Assembly: GCF_030867095.1 (NCBI RefSeq)
Contig: NC_081824.1
Location: 306,668,956 to 306,732,955 of the forward strand
Origin: Alligator mississippiensis
Taxonomy: Eukaryota; Chordata; Crocodylia; Alligatoridae
DNA length: 64,000 nucleotides
Reading direction: 5' to 3'
Shown: positions 10,088-44,738 of the stretch, in pieces
How the letters are laid out: every line of letters starts with the position of its first letter
Position numbering within the stretch: position 1 is the stretch's first letter
Notes under the pieces: generated by a model
Seen by the model: only the letters and a program-made list of their open reading frames with translations
The model's database searches: none
Told to the model about the DNA's origin: nothing
Translations under genes and position numbers: made by a program

Positions 10088-11078
10088 TAGGCCTGTGCAA
10101 AGCAGCTAGTATTTGCTTTGGATTCGGCTGATTCAGGGGACAGTGATTCAATTTGGTGATGCGAATCACTGTCCTGAATCGATTTGACCAAATCTGATTC
10201 AGAGATTCTGCTGCTGCTGAATCTCTGAGTCACACAGGCCCATCCCCCACCCACTCTCCCAACCCACCAATGGCTGCCCCGCCTGCCCCAGCTCCCAGCT
10301 CTTTGAGAAAAAAAGCCCCGACTCACTGAGCACTGCTGGGGGGGGGTGACTCCCCACTGCCCCATGCTGCCACGAGCCCCCTGACCCCCTGCTGTCCCAG
10401 CCTTCCCATGGCTTCCCTGCCCACCCCAACTCCTGGCCCTGTAAGAAAAAAAAAACAAACAAAAAGTCCCTGGGGTCACCGGTTCCTGCCTGGCAAGGTG
10501 CAATCTCCGCTGCCCCCCACCAAGTGGGGGGCTCTGCATGAGCCCATGGAAGCCCCAAGGCTGCTGCAGGAACTGGTGAGTGCAGGGGTTTTTTTTGGTT
10601 TTATTTGCTTAAAGGCCTAGAGCTGGGGTGGGCAGAGCAGCCATGGGGGGGGGAGGCTGGGGGAGTGGTGAGGGTTGGGGGGCTCGTGGCAGAGCCCCCC
10701 ACATGGTGTGGGGCAGTGGGGATCAACCCCCCACCCCACAGGCAGTGTGTGAGCCTGGGCTTTTTTTAAAGCACCTGTAGCTGTGGTGGGTGGGGCAGCC
10801 ATGGGGGGCTGGGGGAGCTGGCAGGAGTCCCCCCATGGTCCCCTCCCCTGCCCCCTACTTACCAGTTTGGAGTCTGGCTCCAGGTCCCTGTGGCAGTGAG
10901 TGGGGACTCCCTGAATTGCTGAAGCTCTCTGAATCTTTTCCAAATAGATTTAGCGAGCTTCAAATCGATTTGGACCTTTTTATTGGTCCCGATTTGGTTT
11001 GGATATGGAGATTCGGCCACTGAATCGGGCAGAATCTCCTCTGAATTGAATCAGCACCCAAAGCTTTGCACAGCCCTA
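10088..11078. mobile_element. hAT-type MITE, 991 bp, exact 8-bp duplication
   Basis: The left end TAGGCCTGTGCAAAG and the right end CTTTGCACAGCCCTA are inverted repeats with one mismatch. CTGTCCAG flanks both sides (10080-10087, 11079-11086), an exact 8-bp duplication that points to the hAT superfamily. Subterminal blocks repeat GATTCGG/GAATC-type motifs, and the interior is GC-rich, with AAAAAA runs and two roughly similar halves. There is no transposase frame, so it is non-autonomous. The copy at 22644-23405 is the same family in the opposite orientation. Confidence 0.85.
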
Positions 11079-11883
11079 CTGTCCAGCTGGACAGATGGGA
11101 GAAAGAACAACCTTGTGCTGCCTAGCTGGAGGGATGGGGGGAGGTTCAAGCCCACACTGTCCAACCAGAGGAGTGGGGCTGGAGGGAAGTGGGACAGCCC
11201 TATGGTGCCTGGCTACAGAAGCCAGGTACAGGACACAAAACAGTAATAGTCTGTCTCCTGGTAAGACTGGCCACCCACCTTTTCTTTCCCTGCTTCCTGT
11301 TTACAGAAGTGTATGGCTGCAGAGCACTTCAGAAGTGCCCAATCACATGACAACCTGAATCCTCATTACATGAGGGTTCAGATGAAGGCGCTCTGAAGCG
11401 AAGTGCCTTCATTAAGGTCTGTCAATGTATGTTGGGACTGCCCCTGCTACTGTCTTCAGAACGGGAGGGGGGAAGGGAGGGGATGGAGTTCGGTTTGGGG
11501 CTTGCCTAGTCTGTGCTGGACTCAGGGGGTACTCCAATCCACCCACCCCATCCTCCAGTGCAGGCTGGGCAAACCCCAGACTGAGCTCCCTCTTCTCTCT
11601 TCCCCCTCCCATACTGAACACAGCATGGGAGCGGGGAGCAGGGCTAGGAGAGAGTGGCTACAGACACACAGCCACTCCAAACTAGAGCTGAATCCCCAGC
11701 CCCCTGGACCCAACAGCAAATGTCTGTTGGGTCAGGGGGAATGCTGTAACTCATGATTCTTCCTGCAAAGCACCATGAGTTACAATGGGGAGCTGCACGT
11801 ATCTCACCACCCAAAGTGGCACTTGGGGAGAGAAAGGGCTTAACTAGTGGTACACTTGCCAAAAGGTTGGCCACCACTGCCCT

Positions 11884-12760
11884 GTAACATGGTATAGGTA
11901 AAGCAGGGAATACCAAGGCACTGCCAATGCCCTGTTACTGCAATGAAAGGGAAGTACCTGGTTACTAATTACCTAAAGATCATTAAATCTTTAGAAAGCA
12001 TGGGAAAAGGCGCCTGCTACAATGGGAGGAGATTTCCCTCAGTGGTCCGTGCCAGACTCTCTAGCAGGAAAACCCCTTTCCTACTCCAAATGTAGTGATC
12101 AGTATGACCCTGAATGGAAGACTCACCAGCCCCTGGATTTTCTAAGTATCAGCAGGAGCATTGGTGCTCCCAAGGCAACTCCCCTCCACCCACAGCTTTA
12201 TCTGTGGGCAGCATCATCAGAGAAAGATGCCCCTCCCTTGCCCCTCACATTCATGAGAGGAATTCAGTGAGCTCCCACCTTCCTTTACACCTGAAGGCGG
12301 CATAGACACAAAGCTTTTATATTAGGAATATAAAATGGACCAGGTTAGGTACAAAGGCATTTTGCCCCCGAATCCAACCTGTAGACCAGGTGCTTCTGCT
12401 GCTAGGGGATTTGCCCATGCCAGGGCCATGTGGCAATGCTCTGGGCCTATACTGCAGCCAGGAGGTGAAAAGAAGTGATGGCTGGACTGGGTTTGAACAG
12501 TGGTCCACCTCAGACCTAAGCTGGGTTGTTCCAGCCCCGGGTACTGAGAAGATGCAGACTGCTGATGTAAGGCATCATTACTTCAGAGATTTCATCTTAG
12601 TGAGCTCTCTGCTATTGGTTCTCCTTTCCTGTCCCAGTAATCCCCTCTGTCCCATGGAAGATGATGACCCAGCCAAAAGCAGTATAGCAAGAGTACAGGA
12701 GTTGTTTCCACCTGGATTTAAGTAGGAAAAATTGTTTTTATACCCAACCCAGATAAACTT
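11884..12760. other. Unassigned intergenic sequence
   Basis: I see no exon or element with definable ends. Composition is near neutral with scattered purine-rich patches. The open frames here are short and show no recognisable domain. Confidence 0.4.
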
Positions 12761-15700
12761 TCAAAATGGTTAATGCTTGAGCCAAATAAAGGTTAATTTT
12801 CCTTTACATTTTTTTTTAAAGAAACAGGAAAAAGGAGAGCAGATTAGGTCACAAACCATTCTATTACACTATGTACTGAGAGGCAGCAGGAAGGGTCACA
12901 GATATTCCAATATTAGAGCTAGAATTTTTTTCAGATAATTAAAAAGGTCCTTAAACAAAGGCCACGTACCATTACTCATGGAATGGAGACTCAAAATTCA
13001 TGTGTTAGCCATTACTTACCATACTTCCCATTTGGCAGCAAGTGACCTCCAAATCAAAACAGGTCTCAAAGATCAGGGCAGCTGATTTTAGCATAGGAAG
13101 GAAGTGCAGTTCAGATTGCTGGCAAAGCTCAAGGCTCACTCACCCTCTGGCAAATCAATCAAATGAGCACATAGCAGTGATGGGTAAGGAATAAAACAGT
13201 ACAGATGCCGTCTCACTGCTTTCAGATAAGTCAGATTTTGCTTCTTTTAAAAAAATCAGAAAGCAACATTTGGAAATATTTATGAGGTTCATATTATACA
13301 AGGAGTAATAAAAATAATCTATCACTTTGATTTAGAACTGCAGAGAAAAATGTTTGAGACATATAAACCAGTAAATAATGTGTACTAGAATAAGTAGCTC
13401 AGAACGAATATTTGATTTTTACAGGTATCAAAATCCATGCTATAGGTTACACTGTACACTACATTTATTAATACAGCCATCCAAAATGTAGCTGTTTAGA
13501 TGTTACACTGACAAGTACATTCACCAAAGCTAACACTTGCATACATTTTCACACAACAATGTCTATTTATAAAGTTTGTTACTTAATAGAGAATAAAAAT
13601 CTTTAATGGCATTGCTTTGAATTGTGTCAAAGAAAGTGTTAAAATAATCACCTAGCCAACATTCCTGCCGCCATTTATATATGGGCTGCTGTTTCATGAT
13701 CTTCATTTTCTCTACTTTTGTTATTAAATAAATTAATCCACACTGGGTGTTGATTTAGTTCTAAAATGCGAGTCAACCATGCTTTACTGAGATTTTCTCT
13801 GGGATTCAGGTAATATTTTTTAATTTAAATTAGTGTGAAATATCCTTTTTGAATGGCAGCAAACTAAACAATTACTATCTAATCAAAAAATATTTTTCTT
13901 TATTTTGCAGTCAGATTTCTTTGCTTTCCCGGGAATACAGTTGGGGCATCATAGCATAGATGTAAGATATTTCATTGTTGTCGATTTTTGTCTGGTACCA
14001 ATGCAGAATTCTGTATCAACTCTGTGGATAAAGTAGGTAATTTCTCCTAATAATGAACCAAGATTCAGCCAAATACTATAGCTGAAGCCCCCCCCCCCTC
14101 CCTTTTTTTTAAATTAAATACTTCAACCTTTTTTCAATGTTCTGTCCTCTTGGCCAGCGAGAGAAAAATAATTCATTCTGTCTCGAAACGTGGATATCCA
14201 TCTTAGCTTATTTATAACAAATACTTTATTTGGACATGGTAAGTTACTTAATTCTGTCACAAATCTGACTTTTTAGAGAAGACACAAACTGTTCCATTTT
14301 GAGATGGAACACCCTAAAATCAGAGATATTTAATGAAAACAATTTTCATTATGAAAAATTACAATATAATGGAAATTAACCTCTGTAATAAAAACCACAA
14401 CTCATAATATAATTTTACTCCAGTTAGAAAGAACTGATACAGGCATCAAATGAATTTTAAAAGGAGCTTTATTTAGCATACCCCCAAAACAAATATTCAC
14501 TGAAAATTTCTTCTAGAAAGATAAGCAAAATGTTTAAATATCATAATTTAATGTAAACCAAATCTCTTAAAAATATTTAATACTGTAATCAAATAGAGGT
14601 TATTTACATGCAGAGGAGACCAAATTATCTCCACAGATGTCCATATTAAACACTAGCTAAGCCATTAATTTAATTTCCACAATTTCTTAAACAATAACAC
14701 CCATATGCAAGTTAGTCATCAGAAAATAAATCATTTTAGTTGGATACAAAATGCAACTCGCTGTTACATTCAAAGCAGGGAAAGCAATACCCTGCCTATT
14801 CTGGTAGTCATTCCAGACTGCATTGCATGTTGAGACTTGAAAAACATACTGTGAGGTAAGGCCGTAAATCCTTTTTATTGCAGAAGAATCATTACAGCTG
14901 AAGAAAAAGTAGTTATTGTAGTTTTCAAAAAGTAAGCTTTATAAAAAAAACTCTAGACATATTAATACCATTCAGTCAAATCAGAAAGGCCAAGCATAAA
15001 AAGTTGCAACTTCTTACATTTAACAGAATGCCTTTAAAAGGTAAGAAATATGTTGTAAGTTGGAATCATTCTGACATAGAAAAGATACTTGTGCCTTAGT
15101 AGAAGAAAGAGCACTTAACATTGTTTCTATATGCAATGATTTTGTTTAACTGTGCAAAAGTATTCTCTGAGAACTTTGGCTAATGAATTTAAAACTGTGT
15201 TTGTATGGTGTCTTTGATCCACAACATCACCCAGAAAACTATAGTCATGGAGCATTTTCAATGTTTGGTCTTTTTATTTGAAAATATTGGAAAAGTATTA
15301 CTGCTCTATTGCAAATAAAATATCTGTATGTTGTAACAACCAATTTTAGTTCAAGAAATGGATAAAGAAGACAGTAAAAGCTGGTAGTGGCATACCCAGC
15401 AGTTACTGGCCTCTCTCTAGACTAGACTGTTACAGAGCTTATTTGACAGCTGTTTAGTAATCTACATGAAATGGGTGATCTCTGTGGAGTTCCTATGTGA
15501 AATAAAGTCACCCTCACAACTGGCAGCCCCATTTGTAGGCTCAAAAGAAGCCAATATTTGTTGTTGGAATGGAAAATGAACAATTCTCCCCACTTACAGG
15601 TGCTCCCCGCATGTCAGAGATGAGGCATAATAGAGTGGCAATGTGTATTAATGGTTGTGCTATCTAGAAATAACTTAAATCTCAACAGCCACCAACCTAG

Positions 15701-15764
15701 GACTTTTCATAAGAACTTAATTCACTTCAAAGAAAGAACTTCACATGGCCCAGAAACAAAATGT
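12761..15764. other. AT-rich, repeat-poor stretch downstream of PRRG1
   Basis: About 3 kb of AT-rich sequence with no transposon ends that I can recognise. Several TTTATT words (for example 14874-14879) would read AATAAA on the minus strand, so a very long PRRG1 3' UTR could end here. That is possible but unproven; AT-rich sequence yields such words by chance. Confidence 0.35.
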
Positions 15765-15940
15765 CTAGTTTTTTCAGCCTGTCCTCATAAAGCATTCTTG
15801 CTAGACCCCTAACAACTTTTGTGGCTCTATGCTAGACTCTTTCCAATCTGTATACTTTTTTCTTGAAGGCGGGGAAGGGGCGGGGGGGAAAGGAGGGTGG
15901 AAGGAGCACAGTACCCCAGGTGAGGTCTCACCCAGTGCCA
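15765..15940 (-). mobile_element. CR1 LINE fragment
   Basis: Read as given, the sequence has the antisense CR1 words TTCAGCCTGTCCTCATAAAG, ACTCTTTCCAATCTG, TTCTTGAAGG and ACAGTACCCCAGGTGAGG. These match the corresponding part of the CR1 copies at 44.8-46.6 kb (for example CTCTCCAGATTCTCC and CAGTACTCCAACTG). A G-rich run interrupts it near 15870-15900. It is a short, old, minus-strand fragment. Confidence 0.6.
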
Positions 15941-16115
15941 TAACTAGGGTGGTGTGACCAGGGCAACTTCCCTGGGTGCCACCTGAGTAGGAGTGGGAAG
16001 GGTGGGTGAAAGACTGCCACTGGCAGCAACTGGAAGTCCCTGCTGCCCCCTGTGCCCTGGGTTTTCATCTGTGTTATTACAGTGCTGGGCCCCACTGGTG
16101 TTAAATAGAGTGGAT
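15933..16115. mobile_element. Possible hAT fragment
   Basis: CAGTGCCATAACTAGGGTGG followed by GGGCAACTTCCCTGGGTGCC resembles a common vertebrate hAT terminus, and CAGTGCTGGGCCCCACTGG near 16079 could belong to its interior. No second terminus or duplication is evident, so this is a tentative call. Confidence 0.35.
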
Positions 16116-16368
16116 ATGCACTATATATTGCATTTACCTACAAAAGATCCAGTATTACAAATAAACAATGGTCTATTTGACAGTAGATGATAGTCTGTAG
16201 CTCACCTATCAATTCTAATGCACTCTGAAATCAGCTTTGCCAATAGAAGCTCTCCTCGTTAGAAAGGACTGATGACATACACCACCAAAATGTTTGATGA
16301 AAGAGGTTAGAGAGAATTAAAAAGGACCTCTATCTCCATTTATCTGTAAATTGTCTTATTTTATATAA

Positions 16369-16438
16369 ATTTCAGGCAGTTAACTCACATCTATATCTAT
16401 CTATCTATATATACACATCTGAGTTAACTGCCTGAAAT
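16369..16438. repeat. Perfect 19-bp inverted repeat around a TATC tract
   Basis: The arms ATTTCAGGCAGTTAACTCA (16369-16387) and TGAGTTAACTGCCTGAAAT (16420-16438) are exact reverse complements, 32 bases apart. The loop is a TATC/TATA microsatellite. It could be a transposon remnant or a hairpin in a PRRG1 3' UTR. Confidence 0.85.
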
Positions 16439-18088
16439 AATTTTCAATCACACATATTTCTAAGAGAAAAAAGACAAGCCAAAACCAAAACTGTGATCCA
16501 AGTCCATATCTATAATAACAAATGCATGCTATTAAAGACATAGTGAGCTAGAACGTTACTGACAAAAAAAGGCTCTGCAGAACAAGATGTATTTTAGATT
16601 TCCATTGTCATAAGGAAGCCAATACAGCACAGCAACAAATTACACACTTAAATTTTAAAATTGGGCTGAATAATATTAAATTAGAGCTTAAAATGCCCTA
16701 AAGCTCCTGCAATGGGTTTCTTTGCGAGGGAAGAAGCCAAAATGGATTTTTATTAGTTAAACTGAAACGGGGCACTCAAACACACTACACCAAGGGTTCA
16801 TCCTTTTTAACCAATTCAGGTTCCAGGCTGGTTTGTTTAATACGGATATTCAAACAATTTAAATCAGTATTTAGCTTCATATGAATCTGCACCTCTATAA
16901 TCCCTGAATAAGTCAAGTCCTGACATATTCACAGTCAGAAAAAAGTTTGCTTTCAAGATTCCTGTCTTGGATAGATGTGCTAAACTTGTATTCTGATTGC
17001 TTTTGAGAATATACAACAACGTATAAAGAATTAACTTTAGGGGTAAAAAATCTTGTTGTAGTGGTAACCAATACATCCTTTTGGTGAAATGGATATTGAA
17101 ATCCAGCAAATCCATAGCGAAATATCATAACCACCAGTGCACAAAATACAGACAGCTGCAAATCATTTAAGAAAGCAAGAGGACACCATTTCCCCCCCTC
17201 TTTTTAAGAAAACTGGTAAGCTTTCCCTCTTTTTTCCTTTTTAACAAAGATTTCCATCTTGGAGTACTTGTACACGAGTTAGCTGCAGTGAGGTAAAATG
17301 GGATATTCGGTTACCTCATCAGGCACTTGTGGCAACTGCCTGCTTTACACTGTGGTAGATGTAAAAACTAAACTGTGATAGCTCAGCTCTCAACAAAAGA
17401 GCTGATGTGGGCTGAACTTCCACGGTTCAGCTTTCACATATTGCAGGATAGGAGTATGTATACAGGTACTTATAATGCAGCAACTGATGGCTAGTAAGGC
17501 CCTCCTGCCTCCATTTATTTCCTAGCAACCAGCCCCCTGCCCTTACAGCAATTAATTTTACAAACTATAGACGAAATCCTGGCCCCATTAAAGTTAGTGG
17601 CAGTTTTGGAATGGGATTCCAGGATGCCAGGATTTTAGCTGGTATCTTTAGCACTTATTGATGATTAATTCCCGTCTATATTTTCAAGTGCTAAAGTTAG
17701 TACCTGCATAATTTTTCTAGACTGCACTGTGACAATCAGGACAACAAGGAAGGATAAGGAAAAGCAGGCTCTTTTCTAATTGCAACTATCACTTAACTTT
17801 TTGCTTCTCTGCAAGTAGTTGACACCATGTTCCAAAATTCATCAGTTAATGCAATCCCTCTAATAATAGGGCTGTGGAAGTATCAGTCAAGCTAGGATAC
17901 CCTGTTGTTTTTGGTTGGCCACACAATGGCATATTATTCTCAGTAGTCTAAGGCTGAAATGTACAATGAAATTTGTAACAAAAACTCTAAATGAAAGGGA
18001 AAAAATACTCGGGCAAGAAACTTGAGATGCCATAAAATTTGCCCCTATAGCAAGAAATATTTTTTCTACAATTTCTGTTTATAGATTC
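16439..18088. other. AT-rich stretch, possible PRRG1 3' UTR
   Basis: No repeat ends or exons are recognised. It lies within 2 kb downstream of the PRRG1 stop codon on the minus strand. TTTATT at 17514-17519 gives another candidate AATAAA on that strand. Confidence 0.35.
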
Positions 18089-18094
18089 TTTATT
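18089..18094 (-). terminator. Nearest candidate PRRG1 polyadenylation signal
   Basis: TTTATT here reads AATAAA on the minus strand, about 300 bases after the PRRG1 stop codon. It is the first canonical signal downstream. Whether it is used, or a distal site gives a longer UTR, cannot be told from sequence. Confidence 0.4.
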
Positions 18095-18396
18095 TCTGAC
18101 AATTTTCAGCACCAGAAGGGAGGAGACACTAAGTCTGTATGCAACACTGACATCATTCAGACTAAATGGCTTTCCTGAAAATGGGGTATGGGCAGTATGA
18201 ACCACATTTGTACCTGCTCCATGCTGTCAGTACAGATGCCCAAACTTCAAAACTGGCATGGAAAAAATGAATCGAAGAAACCCAACAGAGAAGAGGTACA
18301 CCTTATGAGTCCATTAAATTATATATATGGATAAGCTGCAATAAAGTGCTACAAAGTTCTCTTAGTAGTTAAAAAGCTGGTAGTATTCCTCCTGTT

Positions 18397-42001
<23,605 letters not shown>

Positions 42002-42011
<10 letters not shown>

Positions 42012-42051
42012 GGTGATCAATGCCCAGGCAAGGAGCTAGAAATTGCTGAGT
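42002..42051 (-). CDS. PRRG1: PRRG1 exon with start codon
   Basis: On the minus strand, CTTTCACTCTTTTGTTACAG is a strong acceptor, so the exon probably runs 42051-42002: 40 bases of 5' UTR, then ACC ATG GGG AGT G, then GTAAGT. The ATG (42011-42009) has a strong Kozak context. The ten coding bases give Met-Gly-Ser and the first base of Val4, which fits the split codon at exon 2 and the known short first coding segment of PRRG1. The 5' limit of the exon is inferred from the acceptor only. Confidence 0.85.
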
Positions 42052-43484
42052 CTGTAACAAAAGAGTGAAAGCTGTTGTCAATTTTGTGAAGAACTATTAA
42101 CAGAGAGATTCTTCCTGGCCTTCAGTGTGACTGCGTTTCTTTACTGGAGTCATAAACATCCACAAGCAACAGAACAAGCAATAGATCAAATATAGCTTCT
42201 TCTCTGAAATTCAATACCACCAAATAAAGCCTTATTTTAAACAGCAAAGGGGGGAAAAACCCACCTCCCCATCTGTATACAGTTCTTATTAAATGGTGGC
42301 CACCTTTGGAAAATTTGAAAAACAAAACATAGAAGTGTTGTTACTATGCAAAGGCACCGTCATAAAAAAAGATGATGGAATTCTGCTTATGAATTCCATC
42401 TACTCTGTGTACCTGTTCTCTGTGCAGCCTAACTTGACATTTATTCTGCTTTTCATCGAAGCTTTTTATGCTATATCCAAGACAAAGTTCATTCAGCAGA
42501 GTGTGCTGAACTGACTTATTAGTTCCAGTCCATGGATCAGGTTTTAAAAGTTAGGGGCAAACAAGGGTCTTTCAGCCATGACAACAGAATGTTTACACAA
42601 AGTCTGAGGGCAGATTGATACCCGGCACAGAGTGCTGAAACATGCAGTATAGTATATATTCACATCCCGAGGTGCCAGATACTGTTCTTGGGCCTTTTAA
42701 AACTGGGGCCTGTAGTTTGTCAGTGAAATGGCCAACAAGAACTTGCACATACTTTGTTTTTCCTCTAGAAAAGAAAACAAACAGGAAAGTCCCAAGATAA
42801 GGGAAGAACCTGGCTAGAGGTTCTTGCACCTGCATGGCAGAAAGCTAGAGAGGAAGCCACCTGCAGAGAACAGGAGTCAGTAAACCCACACACAACACAA
42901 GGGCAAAAAAGATTGATTCTGAAAGGCAGTGAGACTTGTGGGGTTTCTTTTGGGCTTTTTGAGTCAGAGTTCCACAATAAGAAATCCAATGGCAGAAAAG
43001 AGGTAACTGGCTCCCCTGAATGTCAGATCACCATTCAACAGTTTTAAGGCCCTTTTATAATAACTAAACCTTTAAGTAATAAAGTCTACTGTCATATTCA
43101 ATATTTTTGCAGGGAAAAGCATGGAAAGGCCTTTTATTTATTTGCTTTATGTACTGCCCTTCGCAAAAAATGCCCAGAGTGGCTTACAATGAAAATGAGA
43201 TACTAATAACTGATAAAATATTAAAATAGTGAATGATAAAGGAATTCCCCAAAGAATTCCAGAAAACCCCTGAAACCCCACTTACTAAAAGCCTGCCCAA
43301 ATAACGTCTTGCAATGCTTCCAAGTTTAGGCTCTGGTAGACACGACGTTCCAAAACTAAGGAACAATTGAAAGCAACCTCCTATACATTTTCACTAAAAG
43401 AACTTGGTGCAGTTTTAGGCCTGCTGCCATCTATCCATTTTTATTATGTTCTATAATAAGGTAAATGTGCATTTTTAACAGATG
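42052..43484. other. Sequence upstream of PRRG1 coding exon 1
   Basis: Probably a 5' UTR intron. The stretch 43125-43370 has TTATTTATTTGC...ACTGCCC...CCCAGAGTGGCTTACAA, words like the 3' end of a CR1/L3-type LINE, but the ends are unclear. There is no CpG-island-like promoter. Confidence 0.35.
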
Positions 43485-44066
43485 CAGTAATGCCAACTCT
43501 TACGAAAAAAAAAAATCACAAGACTCCTGATTTCCACGTCTGATTAACTCTGACTCGTCATCTCCTGATAGAGAGATCAAATCTCATGATTTTTTATTCT
43601 GACACATGTAGAGAGCACCAAGCTGGTAAGAGGGTAAAGGGGGAGGGCAGGGAGGGGCAGATCACAGTGACAAATGGGGCAGCGGCAAGTCATGCAAGAG
43701 AGCCATGGGCGGGGGGTGTGTGTGTGTGTCTTACTCCCAAGCCACAGCCCCCCCAGCCCTGCTCTTGCCCCTCACTCAAGAGACCTATGGGCAGGGGTGT
43801 GTGTGTGTGTGTCCCTTACTCCCAAGCCACAGCCCCCCCCCCCCCCCCCCCTCCCCAGCCCTGCTCTTGCCCCTCACTCCTGACCCATAACACCCTGCAT
43901 CCTGCCAGGGTGTGCGGGGCCAGCCCCCTCCCCAGACTCCAAATCCCCCCCACACACCTACAGCCCCACACACTTCAAGAACAGTACCTCATGCTTTACA
44001 TTTCAAAGCCCTTGATTTTTAAGAGTTTGTCTTGTGGTTTTTGACATGGTGGGGTTGGCAATACTG
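43485..44066. mobile_element. hAT-like MITE with internal tandem duplication
   Basis: CAGTAATGCCAAC at the left and GTTGGCAATACTG at the right are inverted termini. CAGATG precedes and follows the element (43479-43484, 44067-44072), a 6-bp duplication, shorter than the usual 8 bp of hAT. Subterminal CACAAGAC and its complement, and ATCTCATGATTTTT/TTGATTTTTAAG, add symmetry. The interior holds two copies of a unit of about 85 bp (43703-43783 and 43784-43885) with GT runs and a poly-C tract. The proline-rich frames there are composition artefacts. Confidence 0.65.
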
Positions 44067-44536
44067 CAGATGTAACTGGTCAATATTGTTTGAGTTTTTT
44101 TGTAAGTGTCCTTTAAACACTTACGATTTGGTGTTAATATTAAACTGATATTAGTGGGTACTGTTAGTCTTGAAACTCCTTTCAAACCCATTACGTTTTC
44201 TGTTATAAATAACCTTGTCTTATGTGAGACAGAGTACTTGATTTTTGTCCCTTTAAAAGGAAAACCCTGCATTCCGTATAAGCCTACCACAGAATAGTCT
44301 GTGCTTTAATGACTGAGTTAAGAATCTGGAGCCACCCACCCCACACAGAAATAAGTGCTCAAGCTGCAGTAGAGTCTGTCAATTCCAGACTGGGCCCATC
44401 AGCCATCTTCAGACCCACAGCTAAAACAATCATGGAACACAGTCATCTTCAACTGTGAGGGACTGCCAAAGACGACAGACCACAGAACCTAGATGCAAAC
44501 TTTAACTGAATCAAGAATTTGACATGCCTGTTGTCT

Positions 44537-44738
44537 TTCATAGTTTCATAGTGCTTAGGGTTGGAAGAGACCTAAATAGAACAGGTCCGGCGCCCTGCCC
44601 CAGGCAGGAACGGGTGCCTCAGTCATATCACCCCAGCCAAATATCTGTCCAGCCTCCTCTTGAAGACCCCCAAGGTAGGAGAGAGCACCACCTCACTTTG
44701 AGCCCATGCCAGAGCCTGTCAATTTACTTTGTACCCTG
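44537..44738 (-). mobile_element. CR1 LINE 3' end, copy 1 of three in a row
   Basis: The plus strand reads TTTCATAGTTTCATAG (the terminal CR1 repeat in antisense), GGGTTGGAAGAGACCT and CACCCCAGCCAAATATCTG. It is the 3' 200 bp only and abuts the next CR1 copy. Confidence 0.75.

Larger units (their letters stand above)
1584..11883. mobile_element. Degraded hAT-like element split by later insertions
   Basis: The left end (TAGGGGTGGTCAA, then GGCATGCGTGCCAC) and the right end (TTGGCCACCACTGCCCT near 11865-11883) look like diverged inverted termini of a hAT element. The inner flanks of both insertions share a degenerate CTGGCCAGAG-type motif, as expected if the left and right halves were once continuous. 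The provirus at 1902-9933 and the MITE at 10088-11078 lie inside it. No clean 8-bp duplication was found, so the outer limits are approximate. Confidence 0.4.

Noticed and set aside
9937..10558. Minus-strand frames of 200 and 119 codons next to the provirus
   Set aside because: They cross the provirus-flank and hAT MITE boundary and have no recognised domain, so they are chance frames in GC-rich repeat.
43586..44044. 152-codon proline-rich frame
   Set aside because: It runs through GT and poly-C tracts in a MITE; shifted frames give similar low-complexity proteins.
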